From DAOTVX01 sp034436015 (GTDB taxonomy: Bacteria > Chloroflexota > Anaerolineae > Anaerolineales > Villigracilaceae): a stretch of 64,000 nt of DNA. Shown one piece after another: positions 41,390-50,840 of this stretch. Numbering within the stretch: the stretch's first letter is position 1; each line of letters starts with the position of its first letter. Position numbers and translations under genes: made by a program. The notes under the pieces were generated by a model that saw only the letters and a program-made list of their open reading frames with translations, made no database searches and was not told the origin of the DNA. Where the stretch lies: the NCBI GenBank assembly GCA_034436015.1, contig DAOTWG010000010.1, positions 62,001 to 126,000 on the forward strand. The letters are read 5' to 3'.

Positions 41390-41734
41390 AGCAACCTCTA
41401 TGCTGGACACAGTGCGGCAGAAAATCGCTGCTGGGAGTGTACGCCAAATCTGTGTATCTGTACAGTCGCGACCGATATTCAGCCAGATGATCGTTTCACT
41501 ACGTCTCGAATCTTACCATAGGCTTGAACATCGTGTGCAAAGGTAGTGCGTGCAGCAAAGTTGTGGGCAGTCCTAGGAGTTGTCTTGCAGAACCACACAC
41601 CGACGCGCGAGGCGGCGTTTAATTGGACATGCACGATAAAATTCAGTAAAATTCAAGAGATAGCGCTGGATGCGTTTCTTCGTATTTGTTGTTTCCCATA
41701 GGGGCGCCGGCGTACAATCTTTAGGAGGTCAAAG
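41390..41734. other. Divergent intergenic region between kbl and cydA (345 bases)
   Basis: No credible gene. It should hold promoters in both directions. For cydA, TTGGAC at 41623-41628 and TAAAAT at 41647-41652 (18 bases apart) are a possible pair. A second TACAAT at 41713-41718 is too close to the ribosome site to give a normal leader. No clear ArcA or FNR-type palindrome stands out by eye. Confidence 0.5.
41623..41652 (+). promoter_or_regulatory. Candidate cydABDC promoter
   Basis: TTGGAC and TAAAAT separated by 18 bases, about 80 bases before cydA. The -35 matches the consensus at only three positions, so this is tentative. Confidence 0.3.
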
Positions 41735-43108
41735 ATGGACGTTGTGGTCACGTTATCTCGTTGGCAGTTTGCTATCACTACGATTTACCATTTCTTTTTT
41801 GTTCCTGCGACTCTGGGGCTGTCGATATTGATCGCGCTGTTCGAGAGCGTTTATGTACTGCGCGGCGATGTGACATATAGGGATATGGCGAAATTTTGGG
41901 GCAATATTCTCGTGATTAATTTTGCGGCCGGCGTGGTAACGGGCATTGTTCAGGAATTTCATTTTGGTATGAACTGGTCAGAGTATGTGCGCTTCGTAGG
42001 AGATATTTTTGGCGCGCCCTTGGCAATCGAGTCGTTGTTGGCGTTTTATCTAGAGTCTACCTTTCTGGGTTTGTGGATCTTTGGCTGGGACCGGGTCTCC
42101 AAAACCGTTCACCTTGCAGCAGCGTGGCTGGTGGCCTTGGCTTCGAACATCTCCGCGCTATGGATCTTGATCGCCAATTCGTTCATGCAGCATCCGGTTG
42201 GTTATGTCATAGAGAACGGGCGAGCGGTGATGGTGGATTTCTGGGCCTTGGTGCTGAATCCGAATCTTCCCTACCAGTTCTTCCATGTGTTCTTTGTTGG
42301 CATGGCAACAGCTGGTTTTTTGCTTTTAGGATTCAGCGCGTGGCACTTCCTGCGTCAAGGCGATCATTCGATGGACATATTTACTCGTTCGTTCCGCTGG
42401 GCAGCCGTATATGCGTTGATAGGATCGGTCATGCTCGGGTTGGTTGGTCACCTACATGGTCAGTTTCTTGGCCGTGTGCAACCAATGAAAGCAGGCGCTG
42501 TGGAGGCGCATTGGGGAACCGCTCAACCGGCCGATTTTGTGGTAATTGCTTCCATTGACGAGCGTGCACGCACGAATACGTTTGAAATCAAAGTTCCTGG
42601 TTTGCTGTCCTTTTTAATTCACAACAACTTTACTGGTATGGTGCGCGGGATCAACGATTTGCAATCGGAATTAGAGGCGAGATATTTTGAGCAGTATGGA
42701 CCGGCAAATTACATTCCCCCGGTTACGCTTGTTTTCTGGGCCTTTCGCTTGATGGTTGGCATCGGTTTGTTGCTGGTACTGCTTTCCTTGTTGGCCGTAA
42801 TGCGACCGCGCTTTCGATGGTTGCGTCGCCCTTGGCTCTTGCGCGTTTTGTTGCCTGCTATGGCGCTACCCTACTTGGCGGCTACTGCGGGCTGGATCGT
42901 CACAGAAGGCGCGCGGCAGCCTTGGATCGTCTATGGGTTACAGAAAGTGGAGGAGGCTATTTCGCCTAATCTGACGGCCGGCAGCGTATTGTTTTCTTTG
43001 ATTTTTTTTACACTTCTACTTGGCGCCTTGACTGGAGTGGCCGGCTGGTTGATGTATCGTTTTGGCACCGGGCAGGCAAAGGCTAAAGAAGACGTTGCTG
43101 TTTATTAG
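41735..43108 (+). CDS. cydA: Cytochrome bd ubiquinol oxidase subunit I
   Basis: 457 residues with about nine membrane segments and a perfect AGGAGG ribosome site. H19 in TTIYHFFFVPATLG is the heme b595 ligand position. ESLLAFYLESTFLGLWIFGWDR contains the conserved glutamates. GRVQPMKAGAVEAHWGTAQ begins the Q-loop, which is of the short type. HNNFTGMVRGINDL and TAGWIVTEGARQPWIVYG are further family blocks. The complex oxidises quinol and reduces oxygen with high affinity. First of cydA-cydB-cydDC. Confidence 0.95.
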   Translation: MDVVVTLSRWQFAITTIYHFFFVPATLGLSILIALFESVYVLRGDVTYRDMAKFWGNILVINFAAGVVTGIVQEFHFGMNWSEYVRFVGDIFGAPLAIESLLAFYLESTFLGLWIFGWDRVSKTVHLAAAWLVALASNISALWILIANSFMQHPVGYVIENGRAVMVDFWALVLNPNLPYQFFHVFFVGMATAGFLLLGFSAWHFLRQGDHSMDIFTRSFRWAAVYALIGSVMLGLVGHLHGQFLGRVQPMKAGAVEAHWGTAQPADFVVIASIDERARTNTFEIKVPGLLSFLIHNNFTGMVRGINDLQSELEARYFEQYGPANYIPPVTLVFWAFRLMVGIGLLLVLLSLLAVMRPRFRWLRRPWLLRVLLPAMALPYLAATAGWIVTEGARQPWIVYGLQKVEEAISPNLTAGSVLFSLIFFTLLLGALTGVAGWLMYRFGTGQAKAKEDVAVY

Positions 43109-43116
43109 GAGGTGTT

Positions 43117-44109
43117 ATGACGCTGAATACCCTTTGGTTCTGCTTCGTGGCAGTCTTGTTTGCAGGCTTCTTTTTCTTGGAAGGCTTTGATTACGGTGTG
43201 GGTATCCTGTTGCCTCGCTTAGGCAGGGACGAGGAGGAGCGACGAGCCATTTTGCGGACAATCGGTCCTCATTGGGATGGCAACGAAGTTTGGTTGGTTA
43301 CGGCGGGAGCCGCCTTGTTTGCAGCATTTCCGCGAGTCTATGCGGCGCTTTTCAGCGCTTTCTATGTGTTGGTTGTTCTTCTTCTGGCGGCACTGATTCT
43401 GCGCGGTGTCGGCCTGGAATATCGTAACAAAGTAGACAATTCGCGCTGGAAGTTGTTTTGGGACCGGGCTGTTTTCCTTGGTAGTCTTCTGCCGGCATTT
43501 TTATGGGGTATAATTGTCGGCAATTGGGCGCGCGGCTTGGCTATTGCGGAAGACGGTTACTACTATGGTGGGCTATGGTCACTCTTAAACTCCTATGCTC
43601 TGTTGAGCGGTTTGCTCTTCGTTATGCTCTTTGCGTTCCATGGAGCCATTTTCCTGACTCGAAAAGTGCCTTTAGATGTTGCCGCAAGGGCGGAAAAGCA
43701 GGCGATGTGGATTGGGAAGGGGCTCGCGTTGGGGATCGGGCTTTTCCTATATTGGTCATGGCGAGCGACCGACATGTTCTCTCGATCGGGGCTTCATGGT
43801 GTGATGCCGGCCGTCTTGATGGTAGCGATGTTTTTGCTCACAAGCTTCTTCTTGTGGAAACGTAAGAGTGGCTGGGCTTTCATTTGCAGCTCGTTAACCA
43901 TCGTGTCGCTGGTTGCCATCTTGTTTAGCGGTTTATATCCACGCTTATTGATATCTACCTTAAGCCCTGCTTACCATTTGACCGTTGAGAACGCGGCGTC
44001 TTCTGCATACACATTGCGCGTGATGACGAGCGTGACTTTAGTGTTTCTTCCCGTTGTACTTGCCTATCAGGGATGGACATACTGGATTTTCCGTAGGCGT
44101 GTGGAATAA
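43117..44109 (+). CDS. cydB: Cytochrome bd ubiquinol oxidase subunit II
   Basis: A 330-residue polytopic protein with AGGAGGT before the ATG, 8 bases after cydA. The N-terminal FLEGFDYGVGILLP and GPHWDGNEVWLVTAGAALFAAFP are CydB signatures; the latter bears the conserved acidic residue. VGLEYRNKVDN and AFLWGIIVGN follow. It pairs with CydA in the quinol oxidase. The C-terminal EPASSAYTLRVMT-like block is present as ENAASSAYTLRVMT. Confidence 0.94.
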   Translation: MTLNTLWFCFVAVLFAGFFFLEGFDYGVGILLPRLGRDEEERRAILRTIGPHWDGNEVWLVTAGAALFAAFPRVYAALFSAFYVLVVLLLAALILRGVGLEYRNKVDNSRWKLFWDRAVFLGSLLPAFLWGIIVGNWARGLAIAEDGYYYGGLWSLLNSYALLSGLLFVMLFAFHGAIFLTRKVPLDVAARAEKQAMWIGKGLALGIGLFLYWSWRATDMFSRSGLHGVMPAVLMVAMFLLTSFFLWKRKSGWAFICSSLTIVSLVAILFSGLYPRLLISTLSPAYHLTVENAASSAYTLRVMTSVTLVFLPVVLAYQGWTYWIFRRRVE

Positions 44110-44181
44110 ACAGCAGAGTTCTTGGATAGACGATCCATGCCCGATAAAAAAGCATTGGAGACCTTCCGTAAACCATAAACC

Positions 44182-47100
44182 ATGCGCCAAGTTTTGCGTT
44201 TGTTTGCTCTTGTACCACAAGCTTATCGTCTGCTGATCGTCGTGATTCTTTGTCAGGTAGCCGGGGGATCGTTGGTGATCCTTCAAGCGCTTCTAGTGAG
44301 CAGACTTGTTGGGGGGAGTTTTTTGCTGGGACTCCCGTTCGACGTCCTTCGAGGACTTGTCGTCCTGGTCGCGCTGACAATAACGTTGCGCGCCCTCGCG
44401 CTCTGGCTAGGAGGGAGAGCAGCCGCGTCGTTGGCTGCTCGCGTTAAGGATAATGTACGCTTGTGTTTGTTTGAAAGGATACTCACGCTTGGCCCGTTCT
44501 TCGCTCGGGGCAGGCAAACAGGGGAGCTGACCGCGGTTCTTATGGAGGGCGTCGAGAATCTCGACGCTTTCTTTGTGCAGTATCTTCCGCAGATGGTTGT
44601 AGCCGCCGTCGTCCCCGTAAGTATTTTGTTCGTGGTCTTTTCTTTTGATTGGATTTCCGGCCTGCTTTTCCTGTTAACCGCGCCGCTTTTGCCGGTGTTC
44701 ATGATATTGATTGGAAAAACTGGCGAGACCTTGACGCGACGACAGTGGGATACATTAAGCCGCTTGAGCGCGCATTTTCTGGATAGTATCCAAGGCTTGA
44801 CGACCTTGAAACTGTTTGGCCGCGCGCGTGCGCGTGCACAGGAGATCGACAACGTTAGTGAGCAATTTCGCGCGGCCACACTGCGCGTGTTGCGCGTGAC
44901 GTTTCTTTCGGCTCTTGTTTTGGAGCTGTTTACCGCAATCGGTACGGCGTTAGTAGCCGCTGAGGTGAGTTTACGGGTGCTCTATCGTCTCATGGACTTC
45001 CAACCGGCCTTGCTTATCCTTCTTCTTGCGCCGGAATTCTACCTGCCACTGCGTATGCTAGCGTTGCGCTTTCACGCCGGCATGACCGGGCAGACGGCGG
45101 CGGCTCGGATTCTGGAGATTTTCGACTACAGAGCGCCGGAGGCGGCTTCTACGCCGGAGATTGCACGCGAGTCGTGTGCAGGCGTACAAGCTATTACCTT
45201 TAGCGATGTTTCTTTCTCGTACCCCGCAGAGGAACGACCTGCCGCAGATGGCGTGAGCTTTACGCTTGAGATGGGGCAGCGAGTAGCGTTGGTGGGTAGA
45301 AGCGGGGCCGGAAAGTCTACGTTGGTCGGTTTGCTCCTAGGATTTTTGCAACCAAAGACCGGACAGATAGGCACCCGTTATGCAGACGGATTGGCGGTCT
45401 CTTCTCCTCCACCATTATCTCTACTGAGCTGGGTGCCGCAGAACCCTTATCTCTTTCACGATACGATTGCTGCGAACATTCGCCTGGCGCGCCCATCTGC
45501 CAGCGATGAGGAGGTCGTTGCGGCAGCGCGCGCTGCTCACCTTGACGAATTCGTGCAGTCTTTGCCAGACGGATATCAGACAATCGTTGGCGAGGGTGGC
45601 GCGCGCTTGAGCGCCGGGCAAGCGCAGCGCTTGGCCATCGCGCGAGCGTTTCTCAAAGACGCGCCGATTCTGATTCTGGACGAGGCTACCGCCAATCTTG
45701 ACCCGCGCGAAGAAGCCCTGATTATGGATGCCGTTCGCTGCTTGATGCGCGGCAGGATGGTTTTGATTATTGCTCATCGTCTGGCTACCGTCCGCGAGGC
45801 TGACTTTATCTTGGTGCTCGAAGATGGGCACATTGTGGAACGCGGAACCCATTCGGAATTGTTGGCCGCGGGTGGTTCCTATGCGCATCTTGTCTCTGGA
45901 CGAGGAGAGGACCTTGGCGGCGAGATTTCTCTTTCTGCGCCTCGGTCTTCCTGGTCGCAGATACAGCGGGGCGAGAGTAGCTTGCCGGTTGAGTCGCTCT
46001 TCCCCATTCGCCGACGGTCACTTTTCCTGCGTTTGCTAGGATTTCTGCAGGGGAGTTGGGGTTGGGTTGCGCTTTCTGTATTGCTGGGAGTGTTAACTGT
46101 GGGGAGCAATGTTGGTCTAATGAGTCTTTCTGCTTGGCTGATTTCGGCAGCCGCGTTGCATCCGCCGTTATCCGAATTACAGATCGCGATCGTTGGCGTG
46201 CGTTTTTTTGGTTTGGCGCGGGCCCTTCTGCGCTATGCGGAACGGCTTACCTCGCACGAGGTGACGTTTCGTTTGTTAGCGCGCTTGCGGGGTTGGTGCT
46301 ATCGCGCCTTGGAGCCGCTTGCGCCGGCGCGATTGATACGCCACCGTAGCGGGGACTTGCTCAACCGCCTTGTGGCCGATGTGGAGATGCTAGAGCATTT
46401 CTATGGACGTGCAATTGCCCCGTCTCTCGTTGCGTTGGCAACCGCGGTTGGGACGGTTTTTTTCTTTTCTTATTTTGCTACAGAACTCGCTTTGATTGCT
46501 TTGCTATCCTTTGGCGTTGCCGGGATCGTGTTACCGTTGTTGGCTTGGCAATTGGGACGGTTGCCGGGCGAGCGTTTGAGTGTGCAAGGCGCGGCGTTGC
46601 GGACTGCGCTTGTAGATGGTGTTCAGGGCATGGCCGATTTGCTTGTCTTTGAGCAAGATACTTCGTATAGCCGGAAAATCGCCCAACTTAGCCAAAAATT
46701 GAGCAACATTCAAAAGCATGTTGCCTGCTCTGCCGCCTTGCTCGACTCCTTGTTGTTCTTGGTAGTGCAGAGCGGAGGCATAGGAATATTAACAATGGGA
46801 GTAATTCTTCTGGAAAAAGGCGAAATTACCGGCGTTATGCTGGCGTCTTTGTTTCTGGCTGCCCTATCCAGTTTTGAGGCAGCTACGGCATTGACGCCAG
46901 CCGCGCAGACCTTGCGCGCGAATTTTCAGGCTGGAAGACGTCTCTTTGAAATTGTTGATGTGTCATGGGAGGAAAGGAGAATATCCTTGTGTCCAGCAAT
47001 TTCAAGACCGTTCTCTCCTCCCCTTGTGGAATTCCGCAACCTAACGTTCACTTATGCGCCTGAGGATAAGCCGGTTCTCCACAATGTTTCGCTTATGCTC

Positions 47101-47757
47101 TCGCCAGGAAGTAGATTGGCAATGGTTGGTCCCAGCGGGGCGGGGAAAACGACGTTGCTTTTTTTGTTGCTTCGCTTCTGGCAACCACCGCCGGGAACAA
47201 TCTTCTTGAACGGGCGCGATGTGTTGGAGTGCAATGAGGATGATGTGCGAGCGTTGTTTGGCGTGCTGCCACAGTCTCCATTTTTCTTTTACGCTACCAT
47301 ACGTGAGAATTTGCTCCTCGCCTGCCCGACTGCAAGCACGACCGATTTGTTCTGGGCCTTGGAGCAGGCTCAATTAAGCGATTTTGTTTCTTGCCTACCG
47401 AAGGGACTCGATACATTAATCGGTGAACGAGGCCTGCGTTTAAGCGGAGGTGAGCGTCAACGGCTTGCGCTGGCTCGCGCGCTGCTGACGCGGTCCCCAG
47501 TTCTTATCCTTGACGAGCCAACGGCTCATCTAGACACCCTGACCGAGCGTGCTATTCTGGAATCCTTAAACCGTTTGCCGCGTGCACAATCATTGTTGTT
47601 GATAACCCATCGTCTGGTCGCGTTGGAAAACATGGATGAGATTCTCGTCCTGGATGATGGGCGCATCGTGGAACGCGGCTCACATGCCGACCTTCTTCAA
47701 CAACAAGGATTGTATGCGCAGATGTTTGCTATGCAGCAGCGCATCTTTGCGGACTAA
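44182..47757 (+). CDS. cydDC: CydDC fusion: heterodimer-type ABC exporter in one polypeptide
   Basis: 1191 residues made of two full ABC half-transporters. The first unit (about 1-575, CydD-like) has six membrane segments, Walker A GRSGAGKST near 372-380 and signature LSAGQAQRLAIARA. The second (about 600-1191, CydC-like) has Walker A GPSGAGKTT near 982-990, signature LSGGERQRLALARA and the Walker B LILDEPTAHLD. CydDC exports cysteine or glutathione (or handles heme) and is needed for assembly of cytochrome bd; usually cydD and cydC are separate genes. The start has no clear ribosome site; 72 bases separate it from cydB. Confidence 0.92.
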   Translation: MRQVLRLFALVPQAYRLLIVVILCQVAGGSLVILQALLVSRLVGGSFLLGLPFDVLRGLVVLVALTITLRALALWLGGRAAASLAARVKDNVRLCLFERILTLGPFFARGRQTGELTAVLMEGVENLDAFFVQYLPQMVVAAVVPVSILFVVFSFDWISGLLFLLTAPLLPVFMILIGKTGETLTRRQWDTLSRLSAHFLDSIQGLTTLKLFGRARARAQEIDNVSEQFRAATLRVLRVTFLSALVLELFTAIGTALVAAEVSLRVLYRLMDFQPALLILLLAPEFYLPLRMLALRFHAGMTGQTAAARILEIFDYRAPEAASTPEIARESCAGVQAITFSDVSFSYPAEERPAADGVSFTLEMGQRVALVGRSGAGKSTLVGLLLGFLQPKTGQIGTRYADGLAVSSPPPLSLLSWVPQNPYLFHDTIAANIRLARPSASDEEVVAAARAAHLDEFVQSLPDGYQTIVGEGGARLSAGQAQRLAIARAFLKDAPILILDEATANLDPREEALIMDAVRCLMRGRMVLIIAHRLATVREADFILVLEDGHIVERGTHSELLAAGGSYAHLVSGRGEDLGGEISLSAPRSSWSQIQRGESSLPVESLFPIRRRSLFLRLLGFLQGSWGWVALSVLLGVLTVGSNVGLMSLSAWLISAAALHPPLSELQIAIVGVRFFGLARALLRYAERLTSHEVTFRLLARLRGWCYRALEPLAPARLIRHRSGDLLNRLVADVEMLEHFYGRAIAPSLVALATAVGTVFFFSYFATELALIALLSFGVAGIVLPLLAWQLGRLPGERLSVQGAALRTALVDGVQGMADLLVFEQDTSYSRKIAQLSQKLSNIQKHVACSAALLDSLLFLVVQSGGIGILTMGVILLEKGEITGVMLASLFLAALSSFEAATALTPAAQTLRANFQAGRRLFEIVDVSWEERRISLCPAISRPFSPPLVEFRNLTFTYAPEDKPVLHNVSLMLSPGSRLAMVGPSGAGKTTLLFLLLRFWQPPPGTIFLNGRDVLECNEDDVRALFGVLPQSPFFFYATIRENLLLACPTASTTDLFWALEQAQLSDFVSCLPKGLDTLIGERGLRLSGGERQRLALARALLTRSPVLILDEPTAHLDTLTERAILESLNRLPRAQSLLLITHRLVALENMDEILVLDDGRIVERGSHADLLQQQGLYAQMFAMQQRIFAD

Positions 47758-47794
47758 AGACGGCGTGGTTGGAAGATGTAGCGATCAGAGGGAA

Positions 47795-48058
47795 TTATTC
47801 TTCCTCGCCAATGAGCTTGAAAACGGAGTCGTTTGGGTGTACTTTTTGAATGACCTTGATCGCTACATCTTGACCAGGCCCGGCGTGGCTGACTGGCTGG
47901 TGCTCAATTTGCATGGAATCGACTTTCTGTTTGAAGTCAGTAGTGCGTCCTAGGAAGTGTATGGTATCGCCGATCTGGATTTTGTCATCAAGAGTGAGCA
48001 CTGCGACGCTAATTCGATCAAAGAAATGGGTTACTTTGCCCACACGAATACCGGCCAT
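47795..48058 (-). CDS. Small translation-factor-domain-like protein (EF-Tu domain 2-like)
   Basis: The ATG at 48058 has a very strong ribosome site (GCGAGGAGGAAAC) and gives 87 residues. The sequence IRVGKVTHFFDRISVAVLTLDDKIQIGDTIHF, with RTTDFKQKVDSMQIEHQPVSHAGPGQDVAIKV, is that of the beta-barrel second domain of EF-Tu/SelB-type GTPases, as in the widespread small 'translation elongation factor-like' proteins. There is no GTPase domain, so it cannot act as a factor by itself. Function unknown. It is convergent with cydDC and lacks a partner. Confidence 0.82.
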   Translation of the reverse strand: MAGIRVGKVTHFFDRISVAVLTLDDKIQIGDTIHFLGRTTDFKQKVDSMQIEHQPVSHAGPGQDVAIKVIQKVHPNDSVFKLIGEEE

Positions 48059-48249
48059 GTTTCCTCCTCGCTTTACTAATAAAGGATTATTGGGAGAACA
48101 AAGCGTTTTGAAGTTTGTTTTGGCAGCTTCATATTGATTGTACAGCAAAATTTGTCCATAGCAACTTGTTGTGAGCAATTTGTTGTGTCGAGTCTCTTAT
48201 CTCTTGGTTGCGTGTAGCCAACACAACACACAAAAAAAAACAAAACAAA

Positions 48250-48900
48250 CTACCCCCCAACAAGCCAACCAAGCATCTGCAAAACCAGCCACCGATACAT
48301 CCCATGCTCCCACACGGCAGGAAAATGACCAAGAGCAAGATACGCTACACGTCCCCGACCTACCTCTTTACTCCAGGCCATCGGGTAAGCCACATCTCCT
48401 TGGATGGCTATCAAGTGCACCGTCACATCTGCATCGTATGTCTGAATGTAGAATTCGTCATACACTGTGAACGCGGATAGCCCTTCGAGAATGGGATGAG
48501 AGTGGGCAAGGGGGTAAACGGTAAAAGAAAACGGCGGAGGGTGGGATTGGAACTCGCCGCCTAGGAGCGCGCGATAGGCTGGGCCTGAAGTCCCGATGAC
48601 AGTTGCAGCGTGCAAGGCGAGGAGAGCGCCCCCGGCGTGCACCCAATGCGCCAACGCGGCGCATTGCTCTTCAGTCAGACCACTCGAACTGTCCTTCCTT
48701 TGTTCCCTTGTAAAACATGTATACATGAGGAGCGCGTCCCATCCCTCTTGAGACAAAGACAACAAGCGACCTGCATCCCAGGTGGGCTCAACCTGATAAC
48801 CACTGACCTCAAGCGCCGAAATCATACTCTTCGCAAATCCCTGAAAGTCATGCCATTCCCCTCCCAAGAGCATTAGCAATCGCTTTCCATTTACGAGCAT
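48250..48900 (-). CDS. ThuA-like (glutamine amidotransferase-fold) protein
   Basis: A 216-residue protein with LLGGEWHDFQGFAKSMISAL, a central TREQRKDSSSGLTEEQCAALAHWVHAGGALLALHAAT and GGEFQSHPPPFSFTVYPL, followed by DEFYIQTYDADVTVHLIA. These are ThuA family blocks (trehalose utilisation). ThuA has the fold of class I glutamine amidotransferases but often without the catalytic triad. Catalytic role uncertain. Last gene of the minus-strand unit that starts with the efflux set; the gap to the SDR upstream is 4 bases. Confidence 0.85.
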   Translation of the reverse strand: MLVNGKRLLMLLGGEWHDFQGFAKSMISALEVSGYQVEPTWDAGRLLSLSQEGWDALLMYTCFTREQRKDSSSGLTEEQCAALAHWVHAGGALLALHAATVIGTSGPAYRALLGGEFQSHPPPFSFTVYPLAHSHPILEGLSAFTVYDEFYIQTYDADVTVHLIAIQGDVAYPMAWSKEVGRGRVAYLALGHFPAVWEHGMYRWLVLQMLGWLVGG

Positions 48901-48904
48901 ATTT

Positions 48905-49624
48905 TCACCAAGTCATTGGCTGGCCGCGATAATCCAAATAGATGACATCGTCGGCATTCCAGGAATGATTGACCAGCGTAAAAATACCTTCTGCTGCTTC
49001 TTCCGGCGCGATGTCCGCATTCGGTCCACCCATGTCGGTACGCATCCAGCCGGGATGAACGGCTAGAATCTTGTAACCGCGTGGACCGAGGTAGTTCTGC
49101 AGGATTTTTGATTGCATATTGAGAGCCGCTTTTGACATAGCATAAGCAAACTCGCTTGTGCGCCAACAATTCGAAATGCTCCCTGCCTCTGAAGAGATAT
49201 TGACGATCAACTTCTTCCACCCTTGTTCGAGCAGAGGCAAAAACTGTTGTGTCACACGCAGGGGGCCGAAAGCATTGACATCCATGGTGCGTTGTAGATG
49301 ACCATCTGCAAGGTCGGTTTCCTCCAATGACAGCACAGGGCGGTGGGGATAAATGGCGGCGTTGTTGATTAAAACATCCAGGCCGGTCAGAGAACGGGCG
49401 GTTTCTTGCGCTGCACGGCGAACCGAATCCATATCGCCAACATCCAGTGGAACGAGGATTGCCCGGCAAGCCGGGCGAGCGAAAAGTTCTTCGAGAGCAT
49501 TTGCCGTGGTATGGACGCCAGCCACAACCGTTTGGCCGGCGCGCAGGAATCGCTCCACCAGCGCCAAGCCCAGGCCCTTATCGGCGCCGGTGATCAATAT
49601 CGTCAGCGACTTGGAATCATTCAT
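48905..49624 (-). CDS. SDR family oxidoreductase
   Basis: The ATG at 49624 gives 239 residues. The NADP motif TILITGADKGLGLALVERF lies at residues 8-26, VLINNAAIYPHR follows, then the catalytic NISSEAGSISN and YAMSKAALNMQSK (YxxxK). DYRGQPMTW at the end is typical of the CsgA-like or carbonyl-reductase type SDR. Substrate unknown. The start overlaps the stop of the ABC permease by 8 bases, so it is co-transcribed with the efflux genes. The upstream open frame to 49789 is inside that permease. Confidence 0.87.
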   Translation of the reverse strand: MNDSKSLTILITGADKGLGLALVERFLRAGQTVVAGVHTTANALEELFARPACRAILVPLDVGDMDSVRRAAQETARSLTGLDVLINNAAIYPHRPVLSLEETDLADGHLQRTMDVNAFGPLRVTQQFLPLLEQGWKKLIVNISSEAGSISNCWRTSEFAYAMSKAALNMQSKILQNYLGPRGYKILAVHPGWMRTDMGGPNADIAPEEAAEGIFTLVNHSWNADDVIYLDYRGQPMTW

Positions 49625-50840
49625 AACGCAAGGCCTCCACAGGCTCCAGATTGGCCGCGCGATTAGCCGGATAGATACCAAAGAATAAACCAACTGCAGC
49701 GGAGAACATGGTAGCCAGCAGAACGGCATTTGCGCCGACAACCGGTTCAAAAGGCGTTCCCGAAGAGGCCGCGATGCGGCCGACGGCAAAGGAAATCAAC
49801 CAACCAAGGCCAATGCCAGCGATGCCGCCAAGCAAACTCAGCAAGGAGGATTCGGTCAGAAATTGAATAAGGATATCGCGCTTGCGCGCGCCCAGCGCTT
49901 TGCGCAGACCGATCTCGCGTGTCCGTTCGGTCACCGAAACCAGCATGATGTTCATAATGCCAATGCCGCCGACCAGCAAGGAAATCGCCGCGATGCCGCT
50001 GAGGAAGATGGTCAGTACGCCGGTGATTGTGCGCGCCAGGTTGAGAAAATCTTGTTGGGAAAATACGATGAAGTCATCGGCGCCAATATCGCAACGATGG
50101 CGCTGACGCAGGATTTGAGAGACCTCCTCGATTGCCTGTGGGACTGCCTGTGGACTGACCGCTTGAACCAGAATCATCCCTACCCGATCTGATTCGCGCC
50201 GCAGGATGCGCAACCGGGCGGTATCGAGTGGGACGACGATCACGTTGTCCTCACTGCCAAATGAGCTGCCCCCTTTGGGTGCCAGGACGCCCAGAATCCG
50301 AAACGGTTGTCCGTTGATGCGAATTGTTTCGCCGACCAGACCGTCGCGGCGACCGAAGAGCTTATCGGCTACTTCTGGACCGACGAGAGCGACAGAAGCG
50401 CGTCCGGCTAGTTGTTCTGGCGTAAAAAACTCCCCTTCCAACAGCGTATAGTTGCGCATGACGAGATATTCGGTCGTCGTTCCAACGATTGCTGTGCCGG
50501 CTTTCTCGCCACCAGCGGTGGCCTCTACGCTCCCTTGCACCACAGGGGCGACGGCCTGCACAGAAGGCGCGGCGAATGGGTCGGCAAGCGCACGCGCATC
50601 CGCCAGGGTAAGCGGCTGGGGATTGCGCACCTCCTGCGTCCCTCCGGAGAAGACGAAGAGCAGATTGGTGCCGATTCCGCTGATGGAACCGGTAATGGTC
50701 GCTTCCGCACCATGACCGACAGCCAACATGGCAATCACAGCGGCAACACCGATGATGATGCCCAGGATGGTCAATCCCGAACGCATTTTGTTGTTGTTTA
50801 GGCTTTCGAGAGCCTCAAGGACAGTTTGCAGGAAGTTCAT
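49617..50840 (-). CDS. MacB-type ABC transporter permease
   Basis: A 407-residue membrane protein. N-terminal LNNNKMRSGLTILGIIIGVAAVIAML is the first segment of MacB-like FtsX permeases. A large extracytoplasmic domain with FGRRDGLVGETIRINGQPFRILGV follows, then three C-terminal segments with IGIMNIMLVSVTERTREIGLRKALGA, the FtsX-type coupling helix. Together with the ATPase and adaptor genes it forms a MacAB-like tripartite pump, or a lipoprotein or peptide exporter. The start overlaps the ATPase stop by 4 bases. Confidence 0.9.
   Translation of the reverse strand: MNFLQTVLEALESLNNNKMRSGLTILGIIIGVAAVIAMLAVGHGAEATITGSISGIGTNLLFVFSGGTQEVRNPQPLTLADARALADPFAAPSVQAVAPVVQGSVEATAGGEKAGTAIVGTTTEYLVMRNYTLLEGEFFTPEQLAGRASVALVGPEVADKLFGRRDGLVGETIRINGQPFRILGVLAPKGGSSFGSEDNVIVVPLDTARLRILRRESDRVGMILVQAVSPQAVPQAIEEVSQILRQRHRCDIGADDFIVFSQQDFLNLARTITGVLTIFLSGIAAISLLVGGIGIMNIMLVSVTERTREIGLRKALGARKRDILIQFLTESSLLSLLGGIAGIGLGWLISFAVGRIAASSGTPFEPVVGANAVLLATMFSAAVGLFFGIYPANRAANLEPVEALRYE

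Noticed and set aside
41713..41718. TACAAT as a cydA -10
   Set aside because: It would put the transcript start inside the AGGAGG ribosome site.
48217..48275. A-rich stretch with poly-A and CCCCCC near the ThuA stop
   Set aside because: On the minus strand it gives a T-rich tail but I find no stable hairpin, so I do not call a terminator.
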